Assembly: GCF_030997045.1 (NCBI RefSeq)
Contig: NZ_CP116899.1
Span: 2,739,501 to 2,803,500, forward strand
Source of the DNA: Microbulbifer sp. TB1203
GTDB lineage: Bacteria; Pseudomonadota; Gammaproteobacteria; Pseudomonadales; Cellvibrionaceae
Direction: 5' to 3'
Length of the DNA stretch: 64,000 nucleotides
The notes under the pieces are model-generated. The model had not been told where the DNA came from. It saw nothing but the letters and a program-made list of their open reading frames with translations, and searched no databases. The stretch's first letter is position 1. The number at the start of each line of letters is the position of its first letter. The position numbers and the translations under genes were made by a program. This document shows, in pieces, positions 8,046 to 17,072 of this stretch.

Positions 8046-10073
8046 ATGCCGCAACCGCGCAACATACTCGTCACCAGCGCACTCCCCTACGCCAATGGCT
8101 CCCTGCACCTGGGCCATGTGCTCGAATATATCCAGACCGACATCTGGGCGCGTTTCCAGCGCGCGCGCGGCCATCATTGCCTGTACATGTGCGCCGACGA
8201 CGCCCACGGCACCGCCATCATGCTCAAGGCCGAACAGCTGGGGCTCACCCCGGAACAGCACATCGCCAATATGCAGGCGGAGCACGAGCGCGACTTCGCC
8301 GACTTCCTGATCGGCGTGGACAACTACCACTCCACCCACTCGGAGGAGAACCGCGAGCTGTCGGCGATGATCTACCGGCGCCTGCAAGAGAACGGCCATA
8401 TCGACTCCCGTACCATCACCCAGGCATTCGACCCGGAGAAACAGCTGTTTCTCGCCGACCGCTATATCAAGGGCACCTGCCCGCGCTGCAGCACTCCGGA
8501 CCAGTACGGCGACAACTGCGAAGCCTGCGGCGCCACCTACAGCCCCACCGAACTGATCGACCCGGTGTCCGCCATCTCCGGCGCCACGCCGGTGGAGAAG
8601 GAATCCGAGCACTTCTTCTTCACCCTGCCCGCCTTCACCAACTTCCTGCGCGAGTGGACCCGCTCCGGCACCCTGCAGGACGAAATGGCCAACAAACTGG
8701 CGGAGTGGCTGGACGAAGGCCTGCAGGAGTGGGATATCTCCCGCGACGCCCCCTACTTCGGCTTCGAAATCCCCGACGCCCCCGGCAAATATTTCTACGT
8801 GTGGCTGGACGCACCCATCGGCTATATGGCCAGCCTGAAAAATTACTGCGACAAAAACGGCCTGGACTGGCAGGAGTACTGGAAAAAAGACAGCACCGCC
8901 GAGGTGTACCACTTTATCGGCAAGGACATCGTCAACTTCCACGCGCTCTTCTGGCCGGCAATGCTGGATTCCGCGGACTTCCGCACCCCCACCAAGGTGT
9001 GCGTGCACGGCTTCCTCACCGTGAACGGCAAAAAGATGTCCAAATCCCGCGGCACCTTTATCAATGCGCGCAACTATCTCGACCACCTGAACCCGGAATA
9101 CCTGCGTTATTACTTCGCCGCCAAACTCACTGGCGGCGTGGACGACCTGGACCTGAACCTGGATGACTTTATCGCCCGGGTGAACTCCGACCTGGTGGGC
9201 AAGGTGGTGAATATCGCCTCGCGCACCGCCAAGTTCGTGGGCAAAGGCGGCGGCGTGCTGGCAGAACAACTGGCGGACGAAAAACTCTGGCAGCAGTTCG
9301 TCGATGCCGAACCGCGCATCGCCGACTTTTACGAAAACCGCGAATACGCCCGCGCCATGCGCGAGATCATGGCCCTGGCCGACGCCGCCAACGCCTGGAT
9401 TGCCGACAAGGCGCCCTGGTCCCTGGCCAAGGACGAAAGCAAAGCGGAGGAGGTACTGGCCATCTGCTCCCAGGGCGTAAATATGTTCCGCGCGCTGATC
9501 ACCTGGCTGGCGCCGGTGCTGCCGCAGACCGCGGAAAAAGCCGCGCAGTTCCTGAATACCCAACTCGATTGGGCCACCGCCACCACGCCGCTGGCCAACC
9601 ACAGCATCGGCGAATTCAAGCCGCTGATGCAGCGGGTGGAAAAAACCCAGGTGGACGCGGTGATGGAAGCGGCGAAGGAATCCCTGGCGCAGCTGCAGGC
9701 GGAAACCAAGCCGGTCAGTGGCCCCCTTGCGGAAGACCCGATCGCCCCTGAAATCCAGTTCGATGATTTCGCCAAAGTGGACCTGCGCATCGCGCTGATC
9801 GCCAAGGCGGAGCACGTCGAGGGCGCCGGCAAGCTGCTCAAACTCACCCTGGACCTGGGCGGCGAGACCCGCCAGGTCTTCTCCGGCATCAAGAGCGCCT
9901 ACAAACCGGAAGACCTGCAGGGCAAACTCACCGTGATGGTCGCCAACCTGGCGCCGAGAAAAATGCGCTTCGGCATCAGCGAAGGCATGGTTCTCGCCGC
10001 CGGCCCCGGCGGCAAGGACCTGTGGCTGCTCGAACCCCACCCCGGCGCCGTGCCCGGTATGCGGGTGATGTAA
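8046..10073 (+). CDS. metG: Methionine--tRNA ligase
   Basis: 675 residues, the length of the dimeric MetRS1 type. It charges tRNA-Met in the cytoplasm. The HIGH box is HLGH at residues 21-24. The zinc knuckle has Cys145, Cys148, Cys158 and Cys161. The KMSKS signature is at 330-334. A C-terminal tRNA-binding EMAP/Trbp111-like domain (about 575-675) mediates dimerisation. The ATG at 8046 is chosen because translation upstream runs into repeat DNA. The gene is divergent from apbC. Confidence 0.97.
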   Translation: MPQPRNILVTSALPYANGSLHLGHVLEYIQTDIWARFQRARGHHCLYMCADDAHGTAIMLKAEQLGLTPEQHIANMQAEHERDFADFLIGVDNYHSTHSEENRELSAMIYRRLQENGHIDSRTITQAFDPEKQLFLADRYIKGTCPRCSTPDQYGDNCEACGATYSPTELIDPVSAISGATPVEKESEHFFFTLPAFTNFLREWTRSGTLQDEMANKLAEWLDEGLQEWDISRDAPYFGFEIPDAPGKYFYVWLDAPIGYMASLKNYCDKNGLDWQEYWKKDSTAEVYHFIGKDIVNFHALFWPAMLDSADFRTPTKVCVHGFLTVNGKKMSKSRGTFINARNYLDHLNPEYLRYYFAAKLTGGVDDLDLNLDDFIARVNSDLVGKVVNIASRTAKFVGKGGGVLAEQLADEKLWQQFVDAEPRIADFYENREYARAMREIMALADAANAWIADKAPWSLAKDESKAEEVLAICSQGVNMFRALITWLAPVLPQTAEKAAQFLNTQLDWATATTPLANHSIGEFKPLMQRVEKTQVDAVMEAAKESLAQLQAETKPVSGPLAEDPIAPEIQFDDFAKVDLRIALIAKAEHVEGAGKLLKLTLDLGGETRQVFSGIKSAYKPEDLQGKLTVMVANLAPRKMRFGISEGMVLAAGPGGKDLWLLEPHPGAVPGMRVM

Positions 10074-10077
10074 CCCG

Positions 10078-10212
10078 GGACCGCGGAGCTCCAGCTCCGC
10101 TTGCGGGCCGCAGGCCCGCCCCATTGTAGGAGCGGCGGGGCGGCCATCCGCCGCTGGCCGCGAAAGCGGGCCTATGGCCCGCAAGCCGAGCTGGGGCTCG
10201 GCGTTCCCAGCA
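10078..10212. repeat. Composite repeat cluster downstream of metG
   Basis: A GGAGCTCCAGCTCC palindrome, a GCGGGCC/GGCCCGC hairpin, a half TGTAGGAGCGGCGGGGCGGCC element from 10,125, then GGGCCTATGGCCC and GAGCTGGGGCTC modules. The parts are the same as in the mrp/metG spacer but in another order, which suggests repeated insertion of elements into one another. Confidence 0.6.
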
Positions 10213-10319
10213 AACCGCCTTGCAACCAATCCCGTCGAAAACCACTTCCGAAACCGACCGGCAATCACCGCCGACCTATCCTACCGTGTGCGGCTCCAAC
10301 CAAACCCGGAAACCGCCCG

Positions 10320-11036
10320 ATGAAAAACGCCCCCCTGGCCGAACGTATCGACAAAATCGACTGGCAGCGGGTAACCGCCAACCTGAACAGCGACGGCTGG
10401 GCGCTGGCGGACCAACTCCTTACCGCAGAGGAATGCGACAGCCTCGCGGCCCTGTACCCGCAGAACGAACATTTCCGCAGCCGCGTGGTAATGGCCAACC
10501 ACAACTTCGGCCGCGGCGAGTACAAGTACTTCGCCTATCCCCTGCCCGCGCTGGTCTCCGGCCTGCGCACCGCCCTCTACCGGCCCCTGGCCGCCGTCGC
10601 CAACCGCTGGAACGACTGCCTGGGCATCGATACCCGCTACCCTGAAGAACACGGTCGCTATCTCGAACAGTGCCACCGCGCCGGCCAGACCCGCCCCACC
10701 CCGCTGCTGCTGCAATACGGCGAGGGGGATTTCAATTGCCTGCACCAGGATTTATACGGCGAACAGGTATTCCCGCTGCAGGCCGCCTTCCTGCTCTGCG
10801 AACCGGGAATGAATTTCAGCGGCGGCGAATTCGTACTCACCGAACAGCGCCCGCGCATGCAGTCCCGCGCCCATGTAGTTCCGCTGCGCAAGGGCGACGC
10901 GGTGATCTTCGCCGTACACCAGCGTCCGCAGAAAGGCAGCCGCGGCTACTACCGGGTCAACATGCGCCACGGCGTCAGCCGCCTGCGCGGTGGCCGGCGG
11001 CTTACTGCTGGTATCATCTTCCACGACGCCACCTAA
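10320..11036 (+). CDS. 2-oxoglutarate/Fe(II)-dependent oxygenase family protein
   Basis: 238 residues from the ATG at 10,320. The iron-binding HxD is visible as CLHQDLYG, and the distal histidine is probably in NMRHGVSRLR. The 2OG-binding arginine would be in the following RLRGGRR segment. The jelly-roll signature FLLCEPGMNFSGGEFVLTEQ is characteristic of prolyl-hydroxylase-like members. These enzymes use O2 and 2-oxoglutarate to hydroxylate a substrate, which cannot be predicted here. No operon partner is evident. Confidence 0.8.
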   Translation: MKNAPLAERIDKIDWQRVTANLNSDGWALADQLLTAEECDSLAALYPQNEHFRSRVVMANHNFGRGEYKYFAYPLPALVSGLRTALYRPLAAVANRWNDCLGIDTRYPEEHGRYLEQCHRAGQTRPTPLLLQYGEGDFNCLHQDLYGEQVFPLQAAFLLCEPGMNFSGGEFVLTEQRPRMQSRAHVVPLRKGDAVIFAVHQRPQKGSRGYYRVNMRHGVSRLRGGRRLTAGIIFHDAT

Positions 11037-11100
11037 CATGTATTTTCACCCAACAACGATATAATGACTGTCAATCCATCCCGACAATGAGCGCAATGCC

Positions 11101-11406
11101 ATGATCAAGGACATAGAGGCCCACAGCCGGGAAATCGCCGAACTCTGCCAACGCTATGGAGTTCGGCGACTCGCCGTATTCGGGTCGGCCGCCACCGGCC
11201 ACACGCACCCCGGCAGTGATGTGGATCTTCTCGTCGAGTTCGACCTGGATTCCACTGCCGACTATGCGGACCGCTTCTTCGGCCTGCAGGAATCCCTACA
11301 ACAGCTCTTCGGCAAGCCCGTGGACTTGGTAGTGGAAAGCGCAGTCAGGAATCCCTACTTCCGCCAATCCATCGAAGAAACGCAAGAGCTTCTATATGCC
11401 GCTTAA
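11101..11406 (+). CDS. MNT-family nucleotidyltransferase antitoxin (MntA-like)
   Basis: 101 residues. The polymerase-beta fold signature is clear: FGSAATGHTHPGSDVDLLVE, with Gly28-Ser29 and the metal-binding pair Asp40/Asp42. Family members neutralise a HEPN RNase partner by AMPylating it, and the two genes normally overlap. Here the downstream partner starts inside the last codons (ATG at 11,396) but is broken, so this antitoxin appears orphaned. It sits between an oxygenase and a dehydrogenase gene. Confidence 0.85.
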   Translation: MIKDIEAHSREIAELCQRYGVRRLAVFGSAATGHTHPGSDVDLLVEFDLDSTADYADRFFGLQESLQQLFGKPVDLVVESAVRNPYFRQSIEETQELLYAA

Positions 11407-11543
11407 GGCCAAGAAATATCTTTACGATGCGCAACAACCTCCTCATTCACGGCTATGCGGATATCGATGACCGACTTGTATGGAATATCGTTGAAACCAA
11501 ATTACCCACCCTCAAACATCAGCAACCTACTTCAAGGCGAATA
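11396..11543 (+). pseudogene. HEPN toxin remnant with internal deletion
   Basis: The ATG at 11,396 overlaps the MNT gene by 11 bases and opens with MPLKAKKYLYDAQQ, a typical HEPN (DUF86) N-terminus. After 14 codons the frame is lost. In the +1 frame from 11,427 the C-terminal half resumes as RNNLLIHGYADIDDRLVWNI..ETKLPTL, which still holds the RX5H RNase motif. Roughly 60-70 codons of the usual ~130-residue protein are missing between the two pieces. The junction falls in ATGCGCAACAA, which can be read as the end of the first piece and the start of the second. That suggests a deletion between short direct repeats. Confidence 0.75.
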
Positions 11544-11544
11544 A

Positions 11545-12492
11545 ATGCGCGGCGTATTTCTCGACACACTCACCATGAAACTGGAGGAGCTGGACACCTC
11601 CGCCCTGGAAAATGTCCTGGACCACTGGGATTTCCACGAGACCACCGCCCCGGATGAAACCGCCGGGCGCATCGCGGATGCCGAGGTGGTCATCACCAAC
11701 AAGGCAGTTCTCGACCGCCAGCTGATCGAAAACGCACCCAAGCTGAAACTCATCTGCGTCTGCGCCACCGGCACCAACAATATCGACCTGGACGCAGCCA
11801 GGGAGCGCGATATCCCGGTGCGCAACGTGCAGGGTTACGCTGGCGCCTCGCTGACGCAGCACACCCTGGCGCTGCTGCTGGCACTGGCCACCCGCTGGCA
11901 CCAATACCACGCGGACGTGCAAAACGGCCTCTGGAGCCGCTCCCCCATCTTCTGCATGCTCAATCACCCGGTAATGGAACTGGCGGGCAAAAACCTGGGG
12001 ATCATCGGCTACGGCGACCTCGGGCAGGGGTTCGCCAAACTGGCGCGGGCCCTGGATATGAACATCCTGATTGCGGAATCTCTCGCTCCCCGACAACAGG
12101 GCCGCGAACAGGAAGGCCGCGTGCCACTGGAAAAACTACTGGCGGAATCCGACGCAATCAGCCTGCACTGCCCCCTCACCGAACAGACAGATCAGTTGGT
12201 CAATAAAGAATTTCTCGCGGCGATGAAGCCCGGCGCCTTCCTGATCAACACCGCCCGCGGCGGCCTGGTGGACGGAGTGGCGCTGGCCGGGGCACTGCGC
12301 AGCGGCCACTTGGGCGGCGCGGCGCTGGACGTGCTGAGCGTGGAACCGCCACCCGCGAACCATCCCCTGCTGGCGAAGGATATCCCCAACCTGATCATCA
12401 CCCCGCACAACGCCTGGATCAGCCGCGAGAGCCGGCAGCGCCTGCTGGACGGAGTGGTGGACAATATTCGCGAATGGCGCGCCCCTCAGTAG
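11545..12492 (+). CDS. D-2-hydroxyacid dehydrogenase (glycerate/hydroxypyruvate reductase-like)
   Basis: 315 residues, a normal length. The Rossmann motif GIIGYGDLGQG lies near residue 152. The family's second signature (INTARGGLVDGVALAGAL) carries the catalytic Arg, and the Glu and His follow in VLSVEPP and TPHNAW. It reduces or oxidises short D-2-hydroxyacids with NAD(P)H. The sequence resembles HprA, but glyoxylate, hydroxypyruvate and other substrates cannot be separated from sequence alone. Confidence 0.88.
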   Translation: MRGVFLDTLTMKLEELDTSALENVLDHWDFHETTAPDETAGRIADAEVVITNKAVLDRQLIENAPKLKLICVCATGTNNIDLDAARERDIPVRNVQGYAGASLTQHTLALLLALATRWHQYHADVQNGLWSRSPIFCMLNHPVMELAGKNLGIIGYGDLGQGFAKLARALDMNILIAESLAPRQQGREQEGRVPLEKLLAESDAISLHCPLTEQTDQLVNKEFLAAMKPGAFLINTARGGLVDGVALAGALRSGHLGGAALDVLSVEPPPANHPLLAKDIPNLIITPHNAWISRESRQRLLDGVVDNIREWRAPQ

Positions 12493-12635
12493 CAGCCCTT
12501 CTGCGGGCGCCCCCCGGATATGTGGTAATCGACCGCTGCGTCAGTCAGGACCGCCCTCAAATCCCATCTTTTGTGGTATTTGGCCGCCGCGACTATAGGA
12601 TACCCATACACCAACCTCTGAAGCAGGAGAGTGTT

Positions 12636-12881
12636 ATGGCAACTGCAAAACCCCTAAATTCTGGCCGGGATAAGCTGCGTCAAGCCTCCCACCTCGCCGG
12701 CGAGGCGGCTACCGATACAGCAGCGCAGCTGAGGGAGCGCGCCATGTCTTCGGTACAGGCGAGTAAACAACGCGCTGCGGAGCTTGAGAAAAAATGGGAA
12801 TCCTCGGTCAAGCGGCACCCCGTTCTCAGTGTCGGCGGTGCCTTCGTCGCAGGATGGGTCATTGCAAAACTGTTTAGGTAG
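12636..12881 (+). CDS. YqjD/ElaB-like membrane-anchored protein (DUF883)
   Basis: 81 residues. A long amphipathic helix (RDKLRQASHLAGEAATDTAA... to KKWES) precedes one C-terminal membrane anchor with the GG motif (VLSVGGAFVAGWVIAKLF). In the family these proteins associate with ribosomes at the inner membrane in stationary phase. CAGGAGAG precedes the ATG. It is the first of three consecutive genes matching the order yqjD-yqjE-yqjK. Confidence 0.8.
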   Translation: MATAKPLNSGRDKLRQASHLAGEAATDTAAQLRERAMSSVQASKQRAAELEKKWESSVKRHPVLSVGGAFVAGWVIAKLFR

Positions 12882-12916
12882 AGCAATCCACACCATCTCT
12901 GCGGGGAACCTGGCCG

Positions 12917-13396
12917 ATGGCGCGCGCTACGAAGTCTGAACCTTCTGAGGAAACTCCCGAGCCGGCTGCGCAAAGTCGCAGCCGGGATCGCTTCACTCCG
13001 CCACCGGGGGATGAAGGGGAAACAGAAGCAGGTGTACTGGCGCAAGCCGATGCCACCCTGACGCTGCTGTCTGCATGGCTCGTCAATTTGCAGACACTGG
13101 CGCGGCTGGAATTCAGCCGTACGCTTGCAGCCGGCAAACGGATCATTGCCCTGCAACTGCTGCTCTTGCCACTGGTTCTGGCCTTTGTATTGAGTCTCTG
13201 TGCCGGTGCCGGCCTGATCGGCTACTACTACTCGCAATCGGTTTACGTCGGGTTTGCCGCCTTCTTGTTGGCGCAGGTTTTAATTCTGACCGGAATGCTC
13301 CTGTATCAGCGAAAGTTGAGTTCCATGATGGGATTCAGCGAGACCAAACGGCAAGCGAAAGAAGCGATAAACGATGTCTCTGAGCTCTTTAAGTAA
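12917..13396 (+). CDS. YqjE-like (holin III family) membrane protein
   Basis: 159 residues. A charged, disordered N-terminus (residues 1-45) precedes two predicted membrane helices (about 77-102 and 107-130), then a cytosolic Lys-rich tail that ends in an amphipathic helix. The arrangement fits the phage-holin-like YqjE proteins found next to yqjD. It starts 35 bases after the yqjD-like stop. The last 23 bases overlap the next gene, so translation is probably coupled. Confidence 0.7.
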   Translation: MARATKSEPSEETPEPAAQSRSRDRFTPPPGDEGETEAGVLAQADATLTLLSAWLVNLQTLARLEFSRTLAAGKRIIALQLLLLPLVLAFVLSLCAGAGLIGYYYSQSVYVGFAAFLLAQVLILTGMLLYQRKLSSMMGFSETKRQAKEAINDVSELFK

Positions 13397-13616
13397 GGAT
13401 ATTCAGCACTGCAGCCAGGACATGGATCAGCAGCGTCTTTACGCCCGACAACTGCTGAACCGGCAAAAAAACGAGTTTTGCCAGCGGCTGGAGAAAATTC
13501 CACTCCCGGTCGCCATAGGCCTGGCGCTGGTCGGTGGATTTCTCTCCGAGCGGATTTTTCACTATCCGACCTCGTCCCAGATGTTCCATCTGTTTCTCAC
13601 CTGGCGGGCGCTGTGA
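13374..13616 (+). CDS. YqjK-like small protein
   Basis: 80 residues, overlapping the preceding gene by 23 bases in another frame. The N-terminal half is a polar helix rich in Gln and Arg (QDMDQQRLYARQLLNRQKNE). The C-terminal half has one short hydrophobic segment with LVGGF, as in its neighbours. The assignment rests on gene order and on that helix. Confidence 0.6.
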   Translation: MSLSSLSKDIQHCSQDMDQQRLYARQLLNRQKNEFCQRLEKIPLPVAIGLALVGGFLSERIFHYPTSSQMFHLFLTWRAL

Positions 13617-13650
13617 TCCGCTGCTGAATTGCGCGTCGATTTTATAAGGT

Positions 13651-13732
13651 CCCCTCTCCCCCGACCCCTCCCCCGCAAGCGGGAGAGGGGAGCCTAGTTA
13701 TCCTGTAGGGTGCGCCGTGCGCACCAGCGCGC
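13651..13732. repeat. Composite repeat downstream of the yqjDEK-like genes
   Basis: CCCCTCTCCCCCGACCCCTC...GCGGGAGAGGGG (13,651-13,691), then GTAGGGTGCGCCGTGCGCACC (13,706-13,726). The second module recurs near 18,497. No gene lies in the 197-base interval to the sirtuin gene. Confidence 0.65.
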
Positions 13733-13813
13733 GCGGCGTCCCCAACGAGCCCCCTATTTGACCGCGGCACCGGCTCAGTTAAAGTTGGGGCACAGCAACA
13801 GATTCCGTCCCCC

Positions 13814-14683
13814 ATGACCCTTATCCACCACCCATCATCTCTCCCGGAGCAGGTCCCCGTCGCTATCGAGGAGGCCGCCGAACGCCTGGCCGCTTTTATC
13901 CGCCGTCATCCCCGCCTGTTGATCCTGACCGGCGCCGGTGTCAGTACCGATTCCGGCATTCCGGATTACCGCGATCAGGACGGTGCCTGGAAACGCAAGC
14001 AGCCGGTGCAGCACGGGGATTTCATGGGCAGCGCCAGTACCCGCCAGCGCTATTGGGGGCGCAGCCTGGTGGGCTGGCCGGTGATGCGCCACTCCAGGCC
14101 GAATCCGGCACACCTGCACCTGGCCGAACTGGAGCGGCGGGAACACGCCGAATTGCTCGTCACCCAAAATGTGGACCGGCTGCACCAGCGCGCGGGCAGC
14201 CGACGGGTGATCGATCTGCACGGCCGCGCCGACCAGGTTATCTGCATGAACTGCGACTACCGCTGCGACCGGCAGGCGGTGCACGACCGCTGCTACGCGC
14301 TGAATCCGGACTTTCAGCGCTATCAGGCCACAACAGCGCCGGACGGAGACGCCGACCTGGAAGTGGATTTCAGTAGTTTCCGCATCGCCGACTGCCCGCA
14401 TTGCGGCGGCATCCTCAAACCGGATGTGGTCTTCTTCGGCGACAACGTACCCAAAAGCCGCGTGCAGCAGGCGCTGGACGCCCTGCAGGCCAGTGATGGA
14501 CTGCTGGTCATCGGCTCCTCGCTGATGGTGTATTCCGGTTACCGCTTCTGCCGCTATGGGCGGGAATGGAAGAAACCCATGGCCGCGCTAACCCTGGGCA
14601 GGACCCGCGCGGACGACATCATCGACCTCAAGCTGAATGCCCGCATCGGCGAGACCCTGGCCGCAACCCTGGCATTGCTGTAG
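13814..14683 (+). CDS. NAD-dependent protein deacylase, Sir2 family
   Basis: 289 residues. The sirtuin signatures are all present: LTGAGVSTDSGIPDYRD (NAD binding, residues 39-55), TQNVDRLHQRAG, the catalytic His in DLHGRADQ, two zinc cysteine pairs (CMNC and CPHC), and LKPDVVFFGDNVP with LLVIGSSLMVYSGYR. It resembles the SIRT4-like class II bacterial sirtuins. It removes acyl groups from lysines using NAD+. The ATG lies in a weak context, but upstream DNA is repeat sequence. Confidence 0.92.
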   Translation: MTLIHHPSSLPEQVPVAIEEAAERLAAFIRRHPRLLILTGAGVSTDSGIPDYRDQDGAWKRKQPVQHGDFMGSASTRQRYWGRSLVGWPVMRHSRPNPAHLHLAELERREHAELLVTQNVDRLHQRAGSRRVIDLHGRADQVICMNCDYRCDRQAVHDRCYALNPDFQRYQATTAPDGDADLEVDFSSFRIADCPHCGGILKPDVVFFGDNVPKSRVQQALDALQASDGLLVIGSSLMVYSGYRFCRYGREWKKPMAALTLGRTRADDIIDLKLNARIGETLAATLALL

Positions 14684-14703
14684 GCGTGTCGTGAAGATCT
14701 CCC

Positions 14704-14861
14704 TGTAGGAGCGGCCGTTGGCCGCGATCGGCCTCGATCTTTAGTCAAGTGGCGACCCCGCCACCAGTGGTCTTATCGGTCCCCAAGACCACCAGCCACA
14801 AGGTCTGCCCACGGTCATTTCTTGAGTCTGATACTGTTCGCGGCCAACGGCCGCTCCTACA
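14704..14861. repeat. Dispersed inverted repeat with a ~105-bp insert
   Basis: The arms TGTAGGAGCGGCCGTTGGCC (14,704-) and GGCCAACGGCCGCTCCTACA (-14,861) are perfect complements but lie ~118 bases apart, whereas the other copies have loops of 10-30 bases. The insert contains a CCACCAGTGG palindrome (14,760-14,769) and a second small stem, and could be a separate unit. Confidence 0.7.
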
Positions 14862-14883
14862 GCAGTTTCACGGTGTACCGCAC

Positions 14884-15762
14884 TCACGAACTCTCATCAT
14901 CCCCGATCTTATCCTGGGTGCGGGTTTCAAAATCGCTCGAATCGTGGCGCTCATGCAGCTGCTCGGCGGGCTCCCCCCAAGTGCGGTTGACCATGCGCCC
15001 GCGCTGCACCGCCGGGCGCTGCGCTATCTCATCGGTCCAGCGCACCACGTTTTTGTAGCTCTGTGCATCGAGGAACTCCGCCGCATCGTACGCCGTGTTC
15101 CTCACCAGGGCGCCATACCAGGGCCAGATCGCCATATCGGCGATAGTGTATTCGCGCCCGGCCACATAGGGATGATCGGCCAACTGCCGGTCCAGCACAT
15201 CCAACTGGCGCTTTACCTCCATGGTGTAGCGGTTGATCGGGTATTCGTACTTCTCCGGCGCATAGGCGTAGAAGTGGCCAAAGCCGCCGCCCACAAAGGG
15301 CCCGCTGCCCATCTGCCAGAAGAGCCAATTCAGGCACTCGGTGCGCTGGGCCGGCGTATGGGGCAGGAAGGCGCCGAACTTTTCCGCCAGGTAAAGCAGA
15401 ATGGAGCCGGACTCGAACACCCGGATCGGCGGCGTCGTGCTGCGATCCACCAGGGCGGGGATCTTGGAATTCGGATTGATTTCCACGAAGCCGCTGCCGA
15501 ACTGGTCCCCCTCGTTGATGCGGATCAGATGCGCATCGTATTCAGCGCCATCGAACCCCAGCGCCAGCAGCTCCTCGAGCATAATGGTCACCTTGACGCC
15601 GTTGGGCGTAGCCAGGGAATACAGCTGAAGCGGGTGCTCACCCACCGGCAATTCCCTGTCGTGGGTGGGCCCGGCAACGGGGCGATTGATACTGGCGAAG
15701 GCGCCGCCGCTTTCCGAGTCCCATTTCCAGACTCGGGGCGGGGTATAAGTGTTATCCGACAT
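14884..15762 (-). CDS. yghU: Glutathione-dependent disulfide-bond oxidoreductase (YghU-like GST)
   Basis: 292 residues. A long N-terminal extension (PRVWKWDSESGGAFASINRP) precedes a thioredoxin-fold domain (LYSLATPNGVKVTIMLEE, NPNSKIPALVD, ESGSILLYLAEK) and an all-helical GST domain (IADMAIWPWYG). This set is diagnostic of the YghU/YfcG nu-class transferases, which bind two glutathiones and reduce disulfides or peroxides. The usual catalytic Thr/Asn lies in the LATPNG loop. It is convergent with the sirtuin gene. Confidence 0.9.
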   Translation of the reverse strand: MSDNTYTPPRVWKWDSESGGAFASINRPVAGPTHDRELPVGEHPLQLYSLATPNGVKVTIMLEELLALGFDGAEYDAHLIRINEGDQFGSGFVEINPNSKIPALVDRSTTPPIRVFESGSILLYLAEKFGAFLPHTPAQRTECLNWLFWQMGSGPFVGGGFGHFYAYAPEKYEYPINRYTMEVKRQLDVLDRQLADHPYVAGREYTIADMAIWPWYGALVRNTAYDAAEFLDAQSYKNVVRWTDEIAQRPAVQRGRMVNRTWGEPAEQLHERHDSSDFETRTQDKIGDDESS

Positions 15763-15927
15763 ACATTGGCTCCGCTGTGCGGTTTATCGAACAGAATTTC
15801 CGCGCGCAGGTTATCGGAAGCACCGGCGACCGTCATTACCCAAAGCTGGCGGAAGATTGCCGTGAACTGCCGCCATTCACCCCGTATCATCGTGCCGCGG
15901 TGTGCGACAGCTTGCTCAGACCGCTTT

Positions 15928-16004
15928 GTAGGATGGGCAAAGGAGCATAGCGACGTGCCCATCTTCTGCGTCTTGATGGGCACGCTTCGCTTTGCCCATC
16001 CTAC
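15928..16004. repeat. Dispersed inverted repeat, GTAGGATGGGCAAAG family
   Basis: GTAGGATGGGCAAAGGAGC... pairs with ...GCTTCGCTTTGCCCATCCTAC, with an inner GTGCCCATC/GATGGGCAC stem. A second full copy lies at 43,867-43,944, inside the rsx operon, and a partial one near 18,533. It is distinct from the TGTAGGAGC family. Confidence 0.8.
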
Positions 16005-16058
16005 GAAAACCACTGTGCCCATATTTAACTTAATGCCATTGTATTCAGGCCTCCCTCA

Positions 16059-16949
16059 TTACGGCCGCCGCAGGTTTTCCACAAGGAATTCCACCACGGC
16101 GCGCACGCCCGGCAATAGCCCGCGCCTGTGCGGCATCACGATGGTGGTGGTCACACTGCCGCAGTGCCACTCCGGCAGCACCCGAACCAGTTTCCCGGCC
16201 TGCAATTCACCGCGACACATCATCTCCGGCAGGCAGGTAATCCCCAGCCCCGTCACCGACGAACTCGTCAGCACCGTCGATTCGTTCGCCGTCATCCGCG
16301 GCAGCGGCGCCACCGGTATTTCCCGGCCCTCGCCATCGGTCAAAACCCAACGGGTGTTCTGCGGGCCGGTGAGCAGCCCCCAATGCTGTGCCAGATCCTC
16401 CGGTGCCGAAGGCCGGCCCTGCCGCTCCAGATAGGCCGGCGCGGCCACCAGGATAATCGGCTCCACCATCACCTGGCGCTGTACCAGCCCCGAATCCGGC
16501 AGCGGGGCAAAATGGCAGCGCAGGGCGATGTCGTAGCCTTCCTGCACCACATCCACAAAGCGGTCGGACACGTCCAACTGCAGGTGCAGGCGGGGAAAGG
16601 TCTCCGCCAGCCGGGGCAGCTGTTCGGCGAGATACGCCTGGGCCACCGGCACCGAAGTGGTGATCCGCACCGTGCCGCTGGGCTCCGCCGCGCGGCTGCG
16701 CACCACGTCTTCCGCAGCTTCCGTCTCGATCATGGCGGCGCGGGCGTGCCGGTAAAAATCCCGCCCCAGTTCGGTGAGCACAAAGCTGCGCGAAGTGCGG
16801 TGGATCAGCCGCGCACCCAGCGCCGCCTCCAATTCCGCTACCCGCTTGCTCACGGTGGATTTCGGGATACCCAGACGGCGGGAGGCCGCGGCAAAGCCGC
16901 CGTGCTCCACCGCCCGCACAAACAGAAACAGGTCATTGAGATTCAGCAT
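16059..16949 (-). CDS. LysR-family transcriptional regulator
   Basis: 296 residues from the Met that opens the canonical LNDLFLFVRAVEHGGFAAAS start. An upstream in-frame Met adds five residues. The winged helix-turn-helix covers about 1-60 (AASRRLGIPKSTVSKRVAELE). The effector-binding domain covers about 90-295. It is divergent from a glutathione-transferase-like gene, and the 123-bp spacer contains a perfect long inverted repeat. By the usual LysR logic it probably controls that gene and itself. Confidence 0.88.
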   Translation of the reverse strand: MLNLNDLFLFVRAVEHGGFAAASRRLGIPKSTVSKRVAELEAALGARLIHRTSRSFVLTELGRDFYRHARAAMIETEAAEDVVRSRAAEPSGTVRITTSVPVAQAYLAEQLPRLAETFPRLHLQLDVSDRFVDVVQEGYDIALRCHFAPLPDSGLVQRQVMVEPIILVAAPAYLERQGRPSAPEDLAQHWGLLTGPQNTRWVLTDGEGREIPVAPLPRMTANESTVLTSSSVTGLGITCLPEMMCRGELQAGKLVRVLPEWHCGSVTTTIVMPHRRGLLPGVRAVVEFLVENLRRP

Positions 16950-16968
16950 TGGAACAAAGTACATACTT

Positions 16969-17014
16969 GTGGACTTTGAGTTCGATTCTCACAGTCTACC
17001 CAGGCAAAGTCCAC
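16969..17014. promoter_or_regulatory. Putative LysR operator between regulator and GST gene
   Basis: GTGGACTTTG (16,969-16,978) and CAAAGTCCAC (17,005-17,014) are a perfect 10-bp inverted repeat with 36 bp between centres. A related AAAGTACATACTT dyad overlaps the regulator's start. The position, in the middle of a divergent promoter region, fits a regulator tetramer site. Confidence 0.6.
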
Positions 17015-17072
17015 GCATATACAGTGACTCCACCCGGCCGGCAACCCAAACCCGAAACCAATGGAGAACACC

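Noticed and set aside
8025..10268. 747-codon minus-strand frame opposite metG
   Set aside because: metG on the plus strand has all the synthetase motifs. The opposite frame is Gly/Val/His-rich shadow sequence.
14749..16434. 561-codon plus-strand frame across yghU and the LysR gene
   Set aside because: Both minus-strand genes have complete family motifs. The frame also crosses intergenic repeats.
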